Assembly: GCA_022825185.1 (NCBI GenBank)
Contig: JAJDYK010000040.1
Location: forward strand, 1-33,308
Direction: 5' to 3'
Length of the DNA: 33,308 bases
DNA from: Candidatus Latescibacterota bacterium
GTDB lineage: Bacteria; Latescibacterota; UBA2968; UBA8231
The translations under genes and the position numbers were made by a program. A model generated the notes under the pieces. It worked only from the letters and a program-made list of their open reading frames with translations. It was not told the DNA's origin and searched no databases. Positions 1 through 8,928 of the stretch are shown piece by piece. Every line of letters begins with the position of its first letter. The first letter of the stretch is position 1.

Positions 1-948
1 TCGCGCAAGTCGGTGTTGCCGGTTTTTGAAGAAAACAGCGGGCTGCTGTTCTATCCGGTCCAGTACGAGGGCGAGGAGTGTTCGCGCAATATCATTTATA
101 CAGGGGCTACTCCTAACCAGCAGTTGATCCCAGCCGCCCAGTATCTGATGAGCGAAGAAGGCGGCGGGTACGAGAAATTCTATCTGCTCGGCACGGACTA
201 CGTGTTCCCGCGCACGGCCAACAAAATCCTGCGGGCCTATCTCCTCGACCAAGGGGTGCCCGAGGAGAATATCATGGAGGAGTACACGCCCTTCCACCAC
301 CAAGATTACCAGACCATCGTGCAGAAGATCAAGAGTTTCGCCGCCGATGGTAAAGCCGCGGTCTTGAGCACGATTAACGGCGATTCCAACGTGCCCTTCT
401 ACAAGGAATTCGCCAATCAGGGGCTGACTTCGGCGATGTGCCCGATCATGGCCTTTTCAGTGGCTGAAGACGAACTGCGGGCGATGGATACCGAATTTCT
501 GGTTGGCCATCTAGCGGCTTGGAACTACTTCCAGTCGGTCGCCACCAAGGAAAATCGGGATTTCGTCAAGAGCTTCAAGCAGTACTGCGAGGCCAACGAC
601 CTGCCCGGCGGCCTAATGCGCGTCACCGACGATCCGATTCTCTGGGCCTATACCGGGGTCTATCTGTGGAAAGGCGCGGTTGAAAAGGCTGGTTCCTTTG
701 ACGTGGAAAAGGTGCGGCCGGCGCTCTACGGGCTGGCGTTTGACTCACCGGGCGGCCAAGTGATGATGGACGAGCGGAATCACCATCTGCACAAGCCCGT
801 CTATATCGGCGAGATCAAAAAGAACGGCCAGTTCAAGATCGTCTATGAGTCGGATGGCCTCGTGGCCCCCGATCCGTGGGACGATATCACCAGCGCCGAC
901 AAGGATTGCGACCACGTCAATTACATGGGCACTTATACCCTAGAATAG
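1..948 (+). CDS. urtA: Urea ABC transporter substrate-binding protein UrtA (5' end missing)
   Basis: This is the periplasmic urea-binding protein that delivers urea to the UrtBC permease. The frame is already open at base 1, so the start, the signal peptide and the first part of the protein lie outside the window; about 315 C-terminal residues are present. The partial protein opens SRKSVLPVFEENSGLLFYPV, continues with YEGEE and TGATPNQQ, and ends with an NHHLHKPVYIGEI segment. These match my knowledge of the UrtA branch of the Leu/Ile/Val-binding-protein family and set it apart from amino-acid binders. The order urtA, urtB, urtC, urtD, urtE and then urease genes supports the assignment. The gene ends just before a perfect palindrome. 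Identification is confident; N-terminal features cannot be judged. Confidence 0.93.
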   Translation, partial: SRKSVLPVFEENSGLLFYPVQYEGEECSRNIIYTGATPNQQLIPAAQYLMSEEGGGYEKFYLLGTDYVFPRTANKILRAYLLDQGVPEENIMEEYTPFHHQDYQTIVQKIKSFAADGKAAVLSTINGDSNVPFYKEFANQGLTSAMCPIMAFSVAEDELRAMDTEFLVGHLAAWNYFQSVATKENRDFVKSFKQYCEANDLPGGLMRVTDDPILWAYTGVYLWKGAVEKAGSFDVEKVRPALYGLAFDSPGGQVMMDERNHHLHKPVYIGEIKKNGQFKIVYESDGLVAPDPWDDITSADKDCDHVNYMGTYTLE

Positions 949-951
949 TTT

Positions 952-979
952 GTAGGGGCGACCGGCCGGTCGCCCCTAC
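952..979. repeat. Perfect 28-bp palindrome (GTAGGGGCGACCGG / CCGGTCGCCCCTAC)
   Basis: Two 14-base arms are exact reverse complements with no loop. The element lies four bases after the urtA stop and 23 bases before the next start codon. A related GTAGGGGCG hairpin occurs at 28079-28107, so this looks like a dispersed intergenic repeat. It could slow 3' decay of urtA mRNA and lower expression of the genes downstream, as REP-like hairpins do after binding-protein genes. That role is inference. There is no U-run, so it is not a typical intrinsic terminator. Confidence 0.9.
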
Positions 980-1002
980 CTAGCGCAGAAGGACGCAAAC
1001 AG

Positions 1003-1932
1003 ATGAACAAGAAAGTTGCAGCATTTGCACTGGCGATTTTTGCCGCCCAGACAGTATCCGCCGAGGTCGAATTCTCTGGGTTTGTCGATATGAGCGTGTT
1101 CAGCGACGATGGAAACGCGAGCATGTCGCTGGACCAGTTCGAGTTGGATGTCTCGACGGATCTCGGGGAAGGGATCTCCATGCGGGCGGACGTCAATGCC
1201 TTGGGGCCGACCGCTCCGGTCGAGTTGGAGCAGGCCTTCATCACGTACGATACTGGCGAAGGCTTGGCGCTCACCGTCGGTAAGTTTCTGAGTTGCACCG
1301 GCTTTGAAGCAGCCGAACCCACCGGTATGTATCAGTATTCGTACTCGGCTACGCTGGTCTATGGCGGCTATCAGAATGGGGTCGCGGCCTCCTATGGCTC
1401 GGATATGTTCGGCCTGTACGGGGCGGTTGTCTCCAGCGTGTGGGACGGCGCGGAGACCGATTTATATAGAGAAGTCGTCTCTAGTAATGGCGACACTACT
1501 AAGGTTAATGATTTCGGCATAGAGGCTCAGGTTGCCTTGATGCCCGTGGAAGGGATAACGGCCAAGGCCGCGTTGGCTAGGGAAGACGAGCAGACCTTGA
1601 TCAACGTTTGGGGCATGTTGGAGACGGGACCGCTGACGGTCGCTGCTGAGGTGAATTCGATGAGCGATTGGGGCGATTATGAGTCGGGATTGGGGTATCT
1701 CGGGATGGTCAATTACGGCCTGAGCGACCAAGTCGGCGTAACGGCCCGGTACTCGGCTATCGCGTGGACGCCATTTGGCGGCGGCGAGGACGACGAAACC
1801 AGAGAATTCACCATTGCTCCGAGTTACGCCATTTCGGACAACTGGGGTCTGGTGGCCGAAATGAAGATGCTTACAGTGGGTGACGCCGACGCGGTGACGC
1901 AAATTGCCCTGGAGTCGTTGCTAACGTTTTAG
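1003..1932 (+). CDS. Outer-membrane beta-barrel porin-like protein in the urea operon
   Basis: A 309-residue secreted protein. Residues 1-20 form a signal peptide (basic MNKK, a hydrophobic stretch, then a TVSA cleavage site before EVEFSG). The mature part has alternating polar and hydrophobic strands rich in Gly, Tyr and acidic residues, and the protein ends in LLTF with a terminal Phe, the usual signal for beta-barrel assembly. An AGAAGGA ribosome site at 987-993 fixes the start. It lies between urtA and urtB on the same strand, so a role in letting urea or small amides through the outer membrane is the natural inference, comparable to porins found with amide/urea operons. I cannot assign it to a specific porin family from sequence alone. 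A general porin or unrelated barrel is the alternative. Confidence 0.75.
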   Translation: MNKKVAAFALAIFAAQTVSAEVEFSGFVDMSVFSDDGNASMSLDQFELDVSTDLGEGISMRADVNALGPTAPVELEQAFITYDTGEGLALTVGKFLSCTGFEAAEPTGMYQYSYSATLVYGGYQNGVAASYGSDMFGLYGAVVSSVWDGAETDLYREVVSSNGDTTKVNDFGIEAQVALMPVEGITAKAALAREDEQTLINVWGMLETGPLTVAAEVNSMSDWGDYESGLGYLGMVNYGLSDQVGVTARYSAIAWTPFGGGEDDETREFTIAPSYAISDNWGLVAEMKMLTVGDADAVTQIALESLLTF

Positions 1933-1938
1933 GTGGGT

Positions 1939-2020
1939 GGAGCGGAGACGGCCGCTTAGTTGTTTAGCGATTGGTACGGTAAAAGGTAAAGGTACATGGT
2001 AATCAGGCCGTCTCCGCTCC
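1939..2020. repeat. 15-bp perfect inverted repeat with 52-bp spacer in the porin-urtB gap
   Basis: GGAGCGGAGACGGCC at 1939-1953 is the exact reverse complement of 2006-2020. The pair fills most of the 117-bp gap between the porin stop and urtB. An in-frame ATG at 1996 falls inside the loop. This argues that the region is non-coding and that urtB starts later, at 2050. It may form a long-range RNA stem or be the remains of a repeat insertion. No U-tract follows, so it is not an obvious terminator. Confidence 0.8.
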
Positions 2021-2049
2021 GTTTTACGGGGCGGAGTTCAATTTTGTCA

Positions 2050-3729
2050 ATGGGACAACAGGTTCTAAAAATACTGGCGGTGTGGGTCTTAGCGGCTGGA
2101 GCGGCGGGGGCCGACACGTGGGACGAGGAGCAGTTTGCGCGGCTGGCCAGCGGCGATGACGCGGAGATCCAACAGGCTGTAACCGACTTGGCCGCGCGCT
2201 ACGACCAAGCGCATTACGCATTGATGCGGGGGCTGTTTAGCGGGGAGGTCTATCGCTGGAGCGAGCGCGAAGTACAGAGCGGCTTGGTGCTCATTGGCGA
2301 TGAGGAAATGGACGAGTACGGCGATTCGATTGTGCCGCTCTTTACGGCGTATCCCGAGCGCGTGTCTATTCTCGACGAGAATGGTGAGCAGGTCAAAGTT
2401 TCGCTTTACGATATAGAGGAGGTCGAGAGCAATCGGAAAATTAGGGCGCTGATCCAGCCCTATTTGCTGCAGATGGAACTGTTCCACTCGGATGCGGACA
2501 AACGGCGGATTGCCGCTGAAAATATCGGTAATAAAGGAAACGCGGCCGCAATCCCGGCGTTGCGCCGTTCCATTGAAGAAGAGACGGACGGGTCAATCCG
2601 GCGATTGAAGCGAGTGTCGTTGGCCAAGCTGCAATTGGCCGATGCGGAGGCAGAGGTGCGCTTGCAGGCGGTGGCTGCATTGGAGGAACTGCGCAGTCCG
2701 TTGGCCATACCTGTGCTAGAGAGACTTTTGATTACGGACGAGTCTGGAGTCTTCGCCGAACCTGACACGCGGGTCCGGGAGCAGGCGGCCGTGGCCCTGA
2801 CTAGCTTGCGGCGCTTTAGTTCCTCTATGCAGGCGGTGCAGACGATTTTTATCGGTCTGAGCTTGGGGTCCATTCTGGTGTTGATGTCGCTGGGGTTGGC
2901 GATTATCTACGGCCAGATGGGGGTGATTAACATGGCGCACGGCGAGTTTATGATGATCGGTGCCTACACCACGTTTGTGGTGCAAAACCTGTGCTTGGGC
3001 GTGCTGCCGTCGGAGTACGGCGACCTGTTTTTTGCTATCTCCTTTCCGCTTGCTTTCTTGGTCGCTGGCGGCGTCGGATTCCTGTTGGAAGCGTCGATTA
3101 TATGTCGGCTATACAGCCGACCGCTCGAAAGCCTGCTGGCCACTTGGGGCATCAGTCTGGTGCTGATTCAGGCGGCGCGCAGCATCTTTGGCGATCTGAC
3201 GGCGGTGAAATTGCCGCAACTGCTAAGCGGCGGCTGGGAAATGGCTCCCCAGGTGGTGTTGCCCTATAACCGCATGTTCATCATGGCGCTAGCCGCGGCG
3301 ATCGTCGGGATGCTGTTGGCGCTTTTTTTTCGCACGCGCTTTGGGCTCAAGCTGCGGGCTACGACCCAAAATCGGGCGATGAGCGCCTGCGTTGGGGTGC
3401 CCGTGCGGCGCATTGACTCTATGGCTTTTGCTCTGGGCACGGGGATTGCCGGGGTCGCCGGTTGGGCGATGACGCTGATTGGGAACGTCGTGCCCAACAT
3501 GGGTCAGACCTACATCGTCGATTCGTTCCTCGTAGTCGTCACCGGCGGGGTCGGCAAACTGCTAGGCACGATCAGCGCCGGGTTGGGGATCGGCATTTTC
3601 AACAAGATGCTCGAACCGCTCTTTGAAGCCGTGTACGGCAAGGTAATTCTGTTGGGCTTGATCATCGTCTTCTTGCAATCGCGTCCGACTGGCCTCTTCC
3701 CTGCCAAAGGACGGAGCGCCGAACTGTGA
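2050..3729 (+). CDS. urtB: Urea ABC transporter permease UrtB with N-terminal HEAT-like periplasmic domain
   Basis: Inner-membrane permease subunit of the urea transporter, 559 residues from the start chosen here. Residues 1 to about 20 are a signal sequence ending in AAGAAGA. Residues 25-255 are soluble, with helical repeats resembling HEAT/armadillo units (IPALRRSIEEE and IPVLERLLITDE lie about 50 residues apart). From about 258 a multi-spanning permease begins, with the family-typical GLSLGSILVLMSLGLAIIYG and NMAHGEFMMIGAY. The bare permease is about 300 residues long; the soluble extension is known in many UrtB proteins. The ATG at 1996 is in frame but lies within an inverted repeat and would put a polar tail before the signal peptide, so 2050 is preferred. 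Neither start has a strong ribosome site. It overlaps urtC by four bases. Confidence 0.93.
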   Translation: MGQQVLKILAVWVLAAGAAGADTWDEEQFARLASGDDAEIQQAVTDLAARYDQAHYALMRGLFSGEVYRWSEREVQSGLVLIGDEEMDEYGDSIVPLFTAYPERVSILDENGEQVKVSLYDIEEVESNRKIRALIQPYLLQMELFHSDADKRRIAAENIGNKGNAAAIPALRRSIEEETDGSIRRLKRVSLAKLQLADAEAEVRLQAVAALEELRSPLAIPVLERLLITDESGVFAEPDTRVREQAAVALTSLRRFSSSMQAVQTIFIGLSLGSILVLMSLGLAIIYGQMGVINMAHGEFMMIGAYTTFVVQNLCLGVLPSEYGDLFFAISFPLAFLVAGGVGFLLEASIICRLYSRPLESLLATWGISLVLIQAARSIFGDLTAVKLPQLLSGGWEMAPQVVLPYNRMFIMALAAAIVGMLLALFFRTRFGLKLRATTQNRAMSACVGVPVRRIDSMAFALGTGIAGVAGWAMTLIGNVVPNMGQTYIVDSFLVVVTGGVGKLLGTISAGLGIGIFNKMLEPLFEAVYGKVILLGLIIVFLQSRPTGLFPAKGRSAEL

Positions 3730-4772
3730 GCGCGTCTAGGCACCACATCGTCGCCGGTTCGCTGTTCGCCTTTTTTGGGGTGCTAGTCCCGCTGCTCAAC
3801 TATCTGGGCTTGGTCGCCGATACGACCCTGAACCTGTGGGGGCGCTATTTTTGTTTTGCCATCGTCGCCCTTGGGATGGACTTGATTTGGGGGTTTACCG
3901 GCATTCTGTCGCTGTGCCAGGCGTTTTTCTTTTGTCTGGGTGGCTATGCCATTGGCATGCACATGCTGCTCAAGACTGGGACTAAAGGCGTGTACGGCAG
4001 CACCTTGCCCGACTTCATGGTTTGGAATCGGGTCGAGGAGTTGCCGCTTTTTTGGGAGCCGTTCCACAGCCTGCCGCTGACCTTGCTCCTCGGGCTGCTG
4101 GTGCCGGGATTGGCGGCGCTGGTCTTTGGTTTCCTCGCCTTTCGCAGTCGCATCAAGGGCGTGTATTTGGCCATTATTACTCAGGCGCTGGCGCTGGCGA
4201 TGTGGCTGCTCTTTTTGCGCAACGAGACCATGTTGGGGGGGACCAACGGGCTGACGGATTTCAAGACGCTGCTGGGCTTTGAATTGGCCGAACCGGCGAC
4301 CAAGCGCGGGCTCTACGTGGTGGCGTGTGCGGCGCTGGTGGGGGCGTATTATCTCTGCCGCTATATCGTCGGCTCCAAATTGGGCAAGTTGCTAGTGGCC
4401 ATTCGCGATAGCGAGCACCGCCTGCGCTTTATCGGCTACCACATCACCCGCTACAAGCTCTTCGTCTTTGTCGTCGCCAGCGCCTTGGCGGGCTTGGGGG
4501 GAATGCTCTACGTGCCGCAGACTGGCATTATCACGCCGGGGCGCATGGACGTGCAGGCTTCGATTGAGATCGTGGTGTGGACCGCGGTCGGTGGCCGGGG
4601 GACGTTGGTGGGCGCGATCGTCGGAGCCGTGCTGGTCAACTTGCTCTACAGCTTTCTCACCGGCGCGTTTCCCGGCACTTGGCTCTACTTTCTCGGCGCG
4701 CTTTTTGTCGGGGTGGTGCTGTTCTTTCCCGAGGGCGTCGCTGGCATAGTCGGGCGCTTGCGGCGGGCTTAA
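3726..4772 (+). CDS. urtC: Urea ABC transporter permease UrtC
   Basis: Second inner-membrane permease subunit, 348 residues. It starts with GTG inside the GTGA overlap with the urtB stop, a translational-coupling arrangement. Several hydrophobic segments are visible. The conserved LDLIWGF-like motif appears as MDLIWGFTGILSLCQ near residue 55, and GGTNGLTDF, common in this branched-chain/urea permease family, near residue 165. The late VVWTAVGGRGTLVGAIVG region is the usual cytoplasmic-loop contact with the ATPases. Length is normal for UrtC. It is followed by a 222-bp gap containing two hairpins before urtD, which is wider than the other gaps in this operon. Confidence 0.93.
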   Translation: MSASRHHIVAGSLFAFFGVLVPLLNYLGLVADTTLNLWGRYFCFAIVALGMDLIWGFTGILSLCQAFFFCLGGYAIGMHMLLKTGTKGVYGSTLPDFMVWNRVEELPLFWEPFHSLPLTLLLGLLVPGLAALVFGFLAFRSRIKGVYLAIITQALALAMWLLFLRNETMLGGTNGLTDFKTLLGFELAEPATKRGLYVVACAALVGAYYLCRYIVGSKLGKLLVAIRDSEHRLRFIGYHITRYKLFVFVVASALAGLGGMLYVPQTGIITPGRMDVQASIEIVVWTAVGGRGTLVGAIVGAVLVNLLYSFLTGAFPGTWLYFLGALFVGVVLFFPEGVAGIVGRLRRA

Positions 4773-4873
4773 TGTATCCGCAGATGACGCAGATATAGGA
4801 TGGAGTAGCCGGAATGGTACGTGGTCAAAACGCAGTCATACCTGAGTTATTCGGCGGTGATTTGTGCGGTGTA

Positions 4874-4963
4874 CCTATCCCCCCGGCCCCCTTTCCGACG
4901 CGGAAAGGGGGAGCAGAAGCCGTTCCCCCCTTCCTCGCAGGAAGGGGGGTTAGGGGGGTAGGT
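4874..4963. repeat. Paired-hairpin repeat element between urtC and urtD
   Basis: The 4773-4994 gap holds two tight hairpins: CCCCCTTTCCG / CGGAAAGGGGG at 4887-4911 with a 3-base loop, and CCCCCCTTCCT / AGGAAGGGGGG at 4925-4949 with a 3-base loop. They are enclosed by imperfectly complementary flanks (4874-4886 and 4950-4963). Two hairpins in head-to-head layout resemble a REPIN or MITE-like unit. Just upstream, at 4776-4796, is a short GCAGATGACGCAGAT direct repeat. The element interrupts the transporter operon and could separate permease from ATPase expression; that effect is inference. Confidence 0.85.
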
Positions 4964-4994
4964 CCATCGTTTTAACGCAACAGCGAGTTGGGCG

Positions 4995-5759
4995 ATGGAC
5001 AATCTATACGTGCAAAAGTTGAGTGTGTCGTTCGACGGCTTCAAGGCGTTGGATATCGACATCTTTGAGGTCGCTCAAAACGAGCTGCGGGTGGTCATCG
5101 GCCCCAATGGTGCGGGCAAGACGACCCTGCTCGACGTGCTCTGTGGCCGGGCGCGGCCCGACGTTGGGCACGCCTATTTCAAGGATCAGGACCTGACTAA
5201 GCTGAGCGAGGACGAGATCGTCGATTTAGGGGTGGGGCGCAAGTTTCAGGCACCGACGGTTTTTACTTCGCTGACCGTCGCCGACAATCTGATGCTGGCT
5301 GTGAAGGCCAATCGCGGCGTCTTCGCCTCGCTGTTCTACCGGCTCCAAGCGGCTGAGCGTCGCCGGATTGAGGAGGTGGCCGAGCGCACGGGGCTGGAGG
5401 ATGCGCTCGACGAGGTCGCCGGTACTCTGTCGCACGGCCAGAAGCAGTGGTTGGAGATCGCCATGGTCATCTTGCAGGACCCCACGCTCTTCTTAGTGGA
5501 TGAGCCAGCGGCAGGTATGACCGACGAGGAGACTTTCCGCACTGGAGAGATCCTCCAGGGACTGGCCGAGGACCACGCCCTGATTGTCATTGAGCACGAC
5601 ATGGAATTCGTGCGGCAAATTGCCCGCAAGGTTACGGTGCTACACGAGGGCAGAATTTTAGTCGAAGGGCCGATGGAAGCGGTGCAGAACGACCCGCGCG
5701 TCATTGAGTGCTATTTGGGAACGGCCATGGAGCGGGAGGAACGCAGTGCAGTCGGCTGA
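4995..5759 (+). CDS. urtD: Urea ABC transporter ATP-binding protein UrtD
   Basis: First cytoplasmic ATPase of the urea transporter, 254 residues. Walker A is GPNGAGKT at 36-43, the ABC signature is LSHGQ at 145-149, and Walker B is LFLVDE at 165-170, followed by the H-loop in IEHDMEFVRQIA. LSHGQKQWLEIAM in place of the general LSGGQ, and the ending VIECYLG, are typical of the UrtD/LivG type. ATG at 4995 is the first plausible start after the hairpin repeat. The ribosome site is weak. The 3' end overlaps urtE by 14 bases. Confidence 0.94.
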   Translation: MDNLYVQKLSVSFDGFKALDIDIFEVAQNELRVVIGPNGAGKTTLLDVLCGRARPDVGHAYFKDQDLTKLSEDEIVDLGVGRKFQAPTVFTSLTVADNLMLAVKANRGVFASLFYRLQAAERRRIEEVAERTGLEDALDEVAGTLSHGQKQWLEIAMVILQDPTLFLVDEPAAGMTDEETFRTGEILQGLAEDHALIVIEHDMEFVRQIARKVTVLHEGRILVEGPMEAVQNDPRVIECYLGTAMEREERSAVG

Positions 5760-6456
5760 GACTACGCTGGCGGTGGAGGAGTTGGATATCCACTACGGGG
5801 GTAGCCGCATCTTGCGGGATATTAGCTTGCAGGTGCCCGGCGGCTCGATTGTGGCGGTGATGGGGCGCAACGGCGTTGGCAAGACGACACTGCTCAAGGC
5901 GATCATGGGGTTGTTGACGCCGAGTAAGGGCCGGGTGTTTTTTGCCGGCGAGGACGTCACGGCGCTGACGGCTGACAAGCGCACCCGGCGGGGGTTGGGG
6001 TACGTGCCGCAGGGGCGCGAGATTTTTCCGCAGCTAACAGTGCGGGAAAACTTGGAAATCGGCTTGCAGGCGCGCGGTGGGGGTAGAGAGGTGCCCGAGG
6101 AAGTGTTCGCGCTCTTTCCGGTGTTGGCGGACATGCAGGAGCGGATGGGCGGCAATTTGAGCGGTGGACAGCAACAGCAGTTGGCCATTGCCCGGGCGCT
6201 GGTCGGCGAGCCCAAGGTCTTGATGCTGGACGAACCGACCGAAGGGATTCAGCCGTCGATTATTTTGGAAATAGAGAAGGTGTTGCTCCAGCTCAAGGAG
6301 CGGGGCGAGTTCGCCATCGTCTTGGTCGAGCAGTACTTCGACTTCGCACGGCAGATCGCCGATCACTTCTTTCTGATGGACCGCGGCAGCATTCTGTTGC
6401 AGGGGACAGCCGACGAGCTGTCGGATGAAAGTATCAAAACCCATCTGACGTTTTGA
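5746..6456 (+). CDS. urtE: Urea ABC transporter ATP-binding protein UrtE
   Basis: Second transporter ATPase, 236 residues. I chose the GTG at 5746 because GGGAGGA at 5734-5740 sits five bases upstream and gives the length usual for UrtE. The upstream in-frame TTG at 5704 lies deep inside urtD and has no ribosome site. Walker A is GRNGVGKT at 40-47, signature LSGGQ at 138-142, and Walker B VLMLDE at 158-163, then [10 protein letters not shown], which is characteristic of UrtE/LivF. It heterodimerises with UrtD in the family model. The stop is followed within 11 bases by the urease structural gene, linking uptake to hydrolysis in one transcript. Confidence 0.94.
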   Translation: MQSAETTLAVEELDIHYGGSRILRDISLQVPGGSIVAVMGRNGVGKTTLLKAIMGLLTPSKGRVFFAGEDVTALTADKRTRRGLGYVPQGREIFPQLTVRENLEIGLQARGGGREVPEEVFALFPVLADMQERMGGNLSGGQQQQLAIARALVGEPKVLMLDEPTEGIQPSIILEIEKVLLQLKERGEFAIVLVEQYFDFARQIADHFFLMDRGSILLQGTADELSDESIKTHLTF

Positions 6457-6466
6457 GGGAGAATTT

Positions 6467-7222
6467 ATGCGGCTATCACCAAGGGAAATCGACAAACTAG
6501 TATTGCACAACGCCGGGTTTGTGGCGCAGAAGCGCTATGCCCGGGGTCTGCGGCTGAACTACCCGGAGGCAACCGCGCTGATCGCGGCGCAATTGCTCGA
6601 ATTTATCCGCGATGGCGAGCGGGTGGCCTCATTGATGGACAAGGGTAAGCAATTGCTCGGTATTGAAGATGTGTTGCCGGGGGTGCCGGAAATGGTGCAT
6701 GAGGTGCAGGTAGAGGGCACGTTTCCCGACGGCACCAAGCTGGTGACGGTCCATCAGCCGATCTGCCGGGCGCGCGGCAACGCCGAGTTGGCGCTCTATG
6801 GGTCGGGGCTGGTGCGCGTGGGAGAGACATGGTCGCCGGACAACGCGTCCAGCGCTGCGCCCGGGGAAGCGCTGGTGGCGGATGAGGAACTCGCGCTCAA
6901 TGATGGCCGCGAGAAGGTGGAGCTCGAAGTGGCGAACATGGGCGACCGTCCCGTGCAGGTGGGGTCGCACTTTCCCTTCTTTGAAGCCAACGCCGAATTG
7001 CGCTTTGACCGCGCGCGGGCCTATGGCTTTCGCCTCGATATCCCCTCGGGGACGGCGGTGCGTTTTGAGCCGGGGGAGATTAAGACGGTGACACTGGTTG
7101 CCGTAGCTGGCGAGCGCGTCGTCCACGGTGGCAGCGGTTTAATCGGCGGAGCCTTGAGCGACGACAACAAGAAGGCGGCGCTGGCTCGGGCAAAAGAGCG
7201 CGGCTTTTTAGGAGCGGAGTAA
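6467..7222 (+). CDS. ureAB: Fused urease gamma-beta subunit (UreA-UreB)
   Basis: A 251-residue protein joining two normally separate urease subunits. Residues 1 to about 102 are the gamma subunit ([25 protein letters not shown], then [16 protein letters not shown]). After a linker of about 28 residues, residues 131-251 are the beta subunit ([45 protein letters not shown]). Separate genes are the commoner bacterial layout. The fusion is known from Helicobacter-type ureases and a few other lineages. Here the linker is longer than a simple stop-codon loss would give. A GGGAGA ribosome site lies just before the start, and the gene is followed two bases later by ureC. Confidence 0.95.
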   Translation: MRLSPREIDKLVLHNAGFVAQKRYARGLRLNYPEATALIAAQLLEFIRDGERVASLMDKGKQLLGIEDVLPGVPEMVHEVQVEGTFPDGTKLVTVHQPICRARGNAELALYGSGLVRVGETWSPDNASSAAPGEALVADEELALNDGREKVELEVANMGDRPVQVGSHFPFFEANAELRFDRARAYGFRLDIPSGTAVRFEPGEIKTVTLVAVAGERVVHGGSGLIGGALSDDNKKAALARAKERGFLGAE

Positions 7223-7224
7223 TC

Positions 7225-8928
7225 ATGCAGATTGATCGACGCGCTTATGCGGATATGTATGGTCCTACCACCGGCGACCGGGTGCGGCTGGGCGACACGG
7301 ATTTGATTGTCGAGGTCGAAAAGGATCACACCGTGTACGGCGAGGAATGCAAGTTCGGCGGCGGCAAGGTGCTGCGCGACGGCATGGGGCAGCAGAGCGG
7401 CGCGAGCCAAGAAGAGGCACTGGATTTGGTAATTACCAACGCGCTGGTGATCGACTACACGGGCATTTACAAGGCCGACATCGGCGTCAAGGACGGGCGC
7501 ATCGCTGGGATCGGCAAGGCTGGTAACCCGGATATTATGCCGGGGGTTGCCGAGCAGATGGTCGTCGGCGCGACCACCGAAGTAGTGGCCGGGGAGAAGC
7601 TGATTTTGACGGCTGGGGCGCTGGACGTGCACGTGCATTTTATCTGCCCGCAGCAAATTGAAGAGGCCATCGCCTCGGGTATCACCACGATGCTCGGGGG
7701 CGGCACTGGGCCGGCGACTGGGACGAATGCTACCACTTGTACTCCAGGTGCCTTTTATATCCGTACGATGTTACAGGCGGCTGATGCTTGGCCGCTCAAT
7801 TTTGGCTTTTTGGGCAAGGGCAATTCGTCGTTGCGCTTAGGGTTGGCGGCGCAAGTTGAGGCCGGAGCTTGCGGCCTCAAGCTGCACGAGGACTGGGGTA
7901 CGACGCCAGCGGCCATTGATGCGTGTCTGGCGGTCGCTGAAGAATTCGACGTGCAGGTCTGCATCCACACCGACACGCTCAACGAGTCGGGCTTTGTCGA
8001 GGCGTCGCGGGCGGCTTTCAAAGGGCGGACGATTCACACCTACCATACGGAGGGTGCGGGCGGCGGCCACGCGCCCGATATCATGCGGCTTTGCGGCGAG
8101 GCCAATGTGCTGCCCTCTTCGACCAACCCGACGCGGCCCTTTACGGTCAATACGATAGACGAACATTTAGACATGCTGATGGTTTGCCACCACCTCGACA
8201 AGAATATTCCCGAGGACGTGGCGTTTGCCGAGAGCCGGATTCGCCAGGAGACGATCGCCGCCGAGGATATTTTGCACGACTTGGGCGCACTGTCGATCAT
8301 TGCCTCGGACAGCCAAGCGATGGGGCGAGTGGGGGAGGTGGTGTGCCGGACTTGGCAGACGGCGCACAAGATGCGTCAACAGCGGGGTCTGTTGCCCGAG
8401 GATGCGGGCGGTGCTGACAACTTTCGCGCGCGGCGCTACGTCGCCAAATACACCATCAATCCAGCTATTGCCCACGGACTCTCGGCCCAGGTCGGCTCGG
8501 TGGAGACGGGTAAGCTCGCCGATTTGGTGCTGTGGCAGCCGGCTTTTTTTGGAGTCAAGCCCGAACTGGTGATTAAAGGCGGGGTGATTGCTTACGCGCA
8601 GATGGGTGACGCCAATGCTTCGATACCTACGCCGCAGCCCGTGTATCCGCGTCCCATGTTCGGGTCCTATGGCAACGCGGTTGGGCCGACGTCGCTGGCT
8701 TTTGTTTCGCAGGCGTCGCGTGAGCGGGTGGGGGAGTACGGATTGGCGAAGGATGTCGTGCCGGTCGAGCATTGCCGCGACATTGGCAAGGCCGATATGC
8801 GGCTCAACGACGTGGTGCCCAATATCGAAGTTGACCCGGAGACCTATAAGGTGAATGTTGACGGCGAGGAGATTACTTGTGAACCGGCGGAGAAACTGCC
8901 GCTGGCGCAACTGTATCACCTGTTTTAA
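7225..8928 (+). CDS. ureC: Urease alpha (catalytic) subunit UreC
   Basis: Catalytic subunit of nickel urease, 567 residues, hydrolysing urea to ammonia and carbamate. All active-site residues are in place with a constant +2 offset from the Klebsiella enzyme: nickel ligands His136 and His138 (DVHVH), the carbamylated Lys219 (GLKLHEDWG), His248 (IHTD), His274 (HTYHTEG) and Asp362 (SDSQAMGR). The mobile-flap Cys321-His322 pair is present in MVCHHLDK. The length is standard and no lesion is seen. AGGAG at 7210-7214 precedes the ATG. The enzyme should therefore be active if nickel is delivered. Confidence 0.97.
   Translation: MQIDRRAYADMYGPTTGDRVRLGDTDLIVEVEKDHTVYGEECKFGGGKVLRDGMGQQSGASQEEALDLVITNALVIDYTGIYKADIGVKDGRIAGIGKAGNPDIMPGVAEQMVVGATTEVVAGEKLILTAGALDVHVHFICPQQIEEAIASGITTMLGGGTGPATGTNATTCTPGAFYIRTMLQAADAWPLNFGFLGKGNSSLRLGLAAQVEAGACGLKLHEDWGTTPAAIDACLAVAEEFDVQVCIHTDTLNESGFVEASRAAFKGRTIHTYHTEGAGGGHAPDIMRLCGEANVLPSSTNPTRPFTVNTIDEHLDMLMVCHHLDKNIPEDVAFAESRIRQETIAAEDILHDLGALSIIASDSQAMGRVGEVVCRTWQTAHKMRQQRGLLPEDAGGADNFRARRYVAKYTINPAIAHGLSAQVGSVETGKLADLVLWQPAFFGVKPELVIKGGVIAYAQMGDANASIPTPQPVYPRPMFGSYGNAVGPTSLAFVSQASRERVGEYGLAKDVVPVEHCRDIGKADMRLNDVVPNIEVDPETYKVNVDGEEITCEPAEKLPLAQLYHLF

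Noticed and set aside
1996..2049. Upstream ATG for urtB
   Set aside because: It falls in an inverted-repeat loop and puts a basic tail ahead of a good signal peptide.
4847..5062. Small - strand protein with a PPNPPS motif
   Set aside because: It is a translation of the paired-hairpin repeat and overlaps the urtD start.
5704..5745. TTG start for urtE
   Set aside because: It lies inside urtD without a ribosome site; the GTG at 5746 has GGGAGGA at the right distance.
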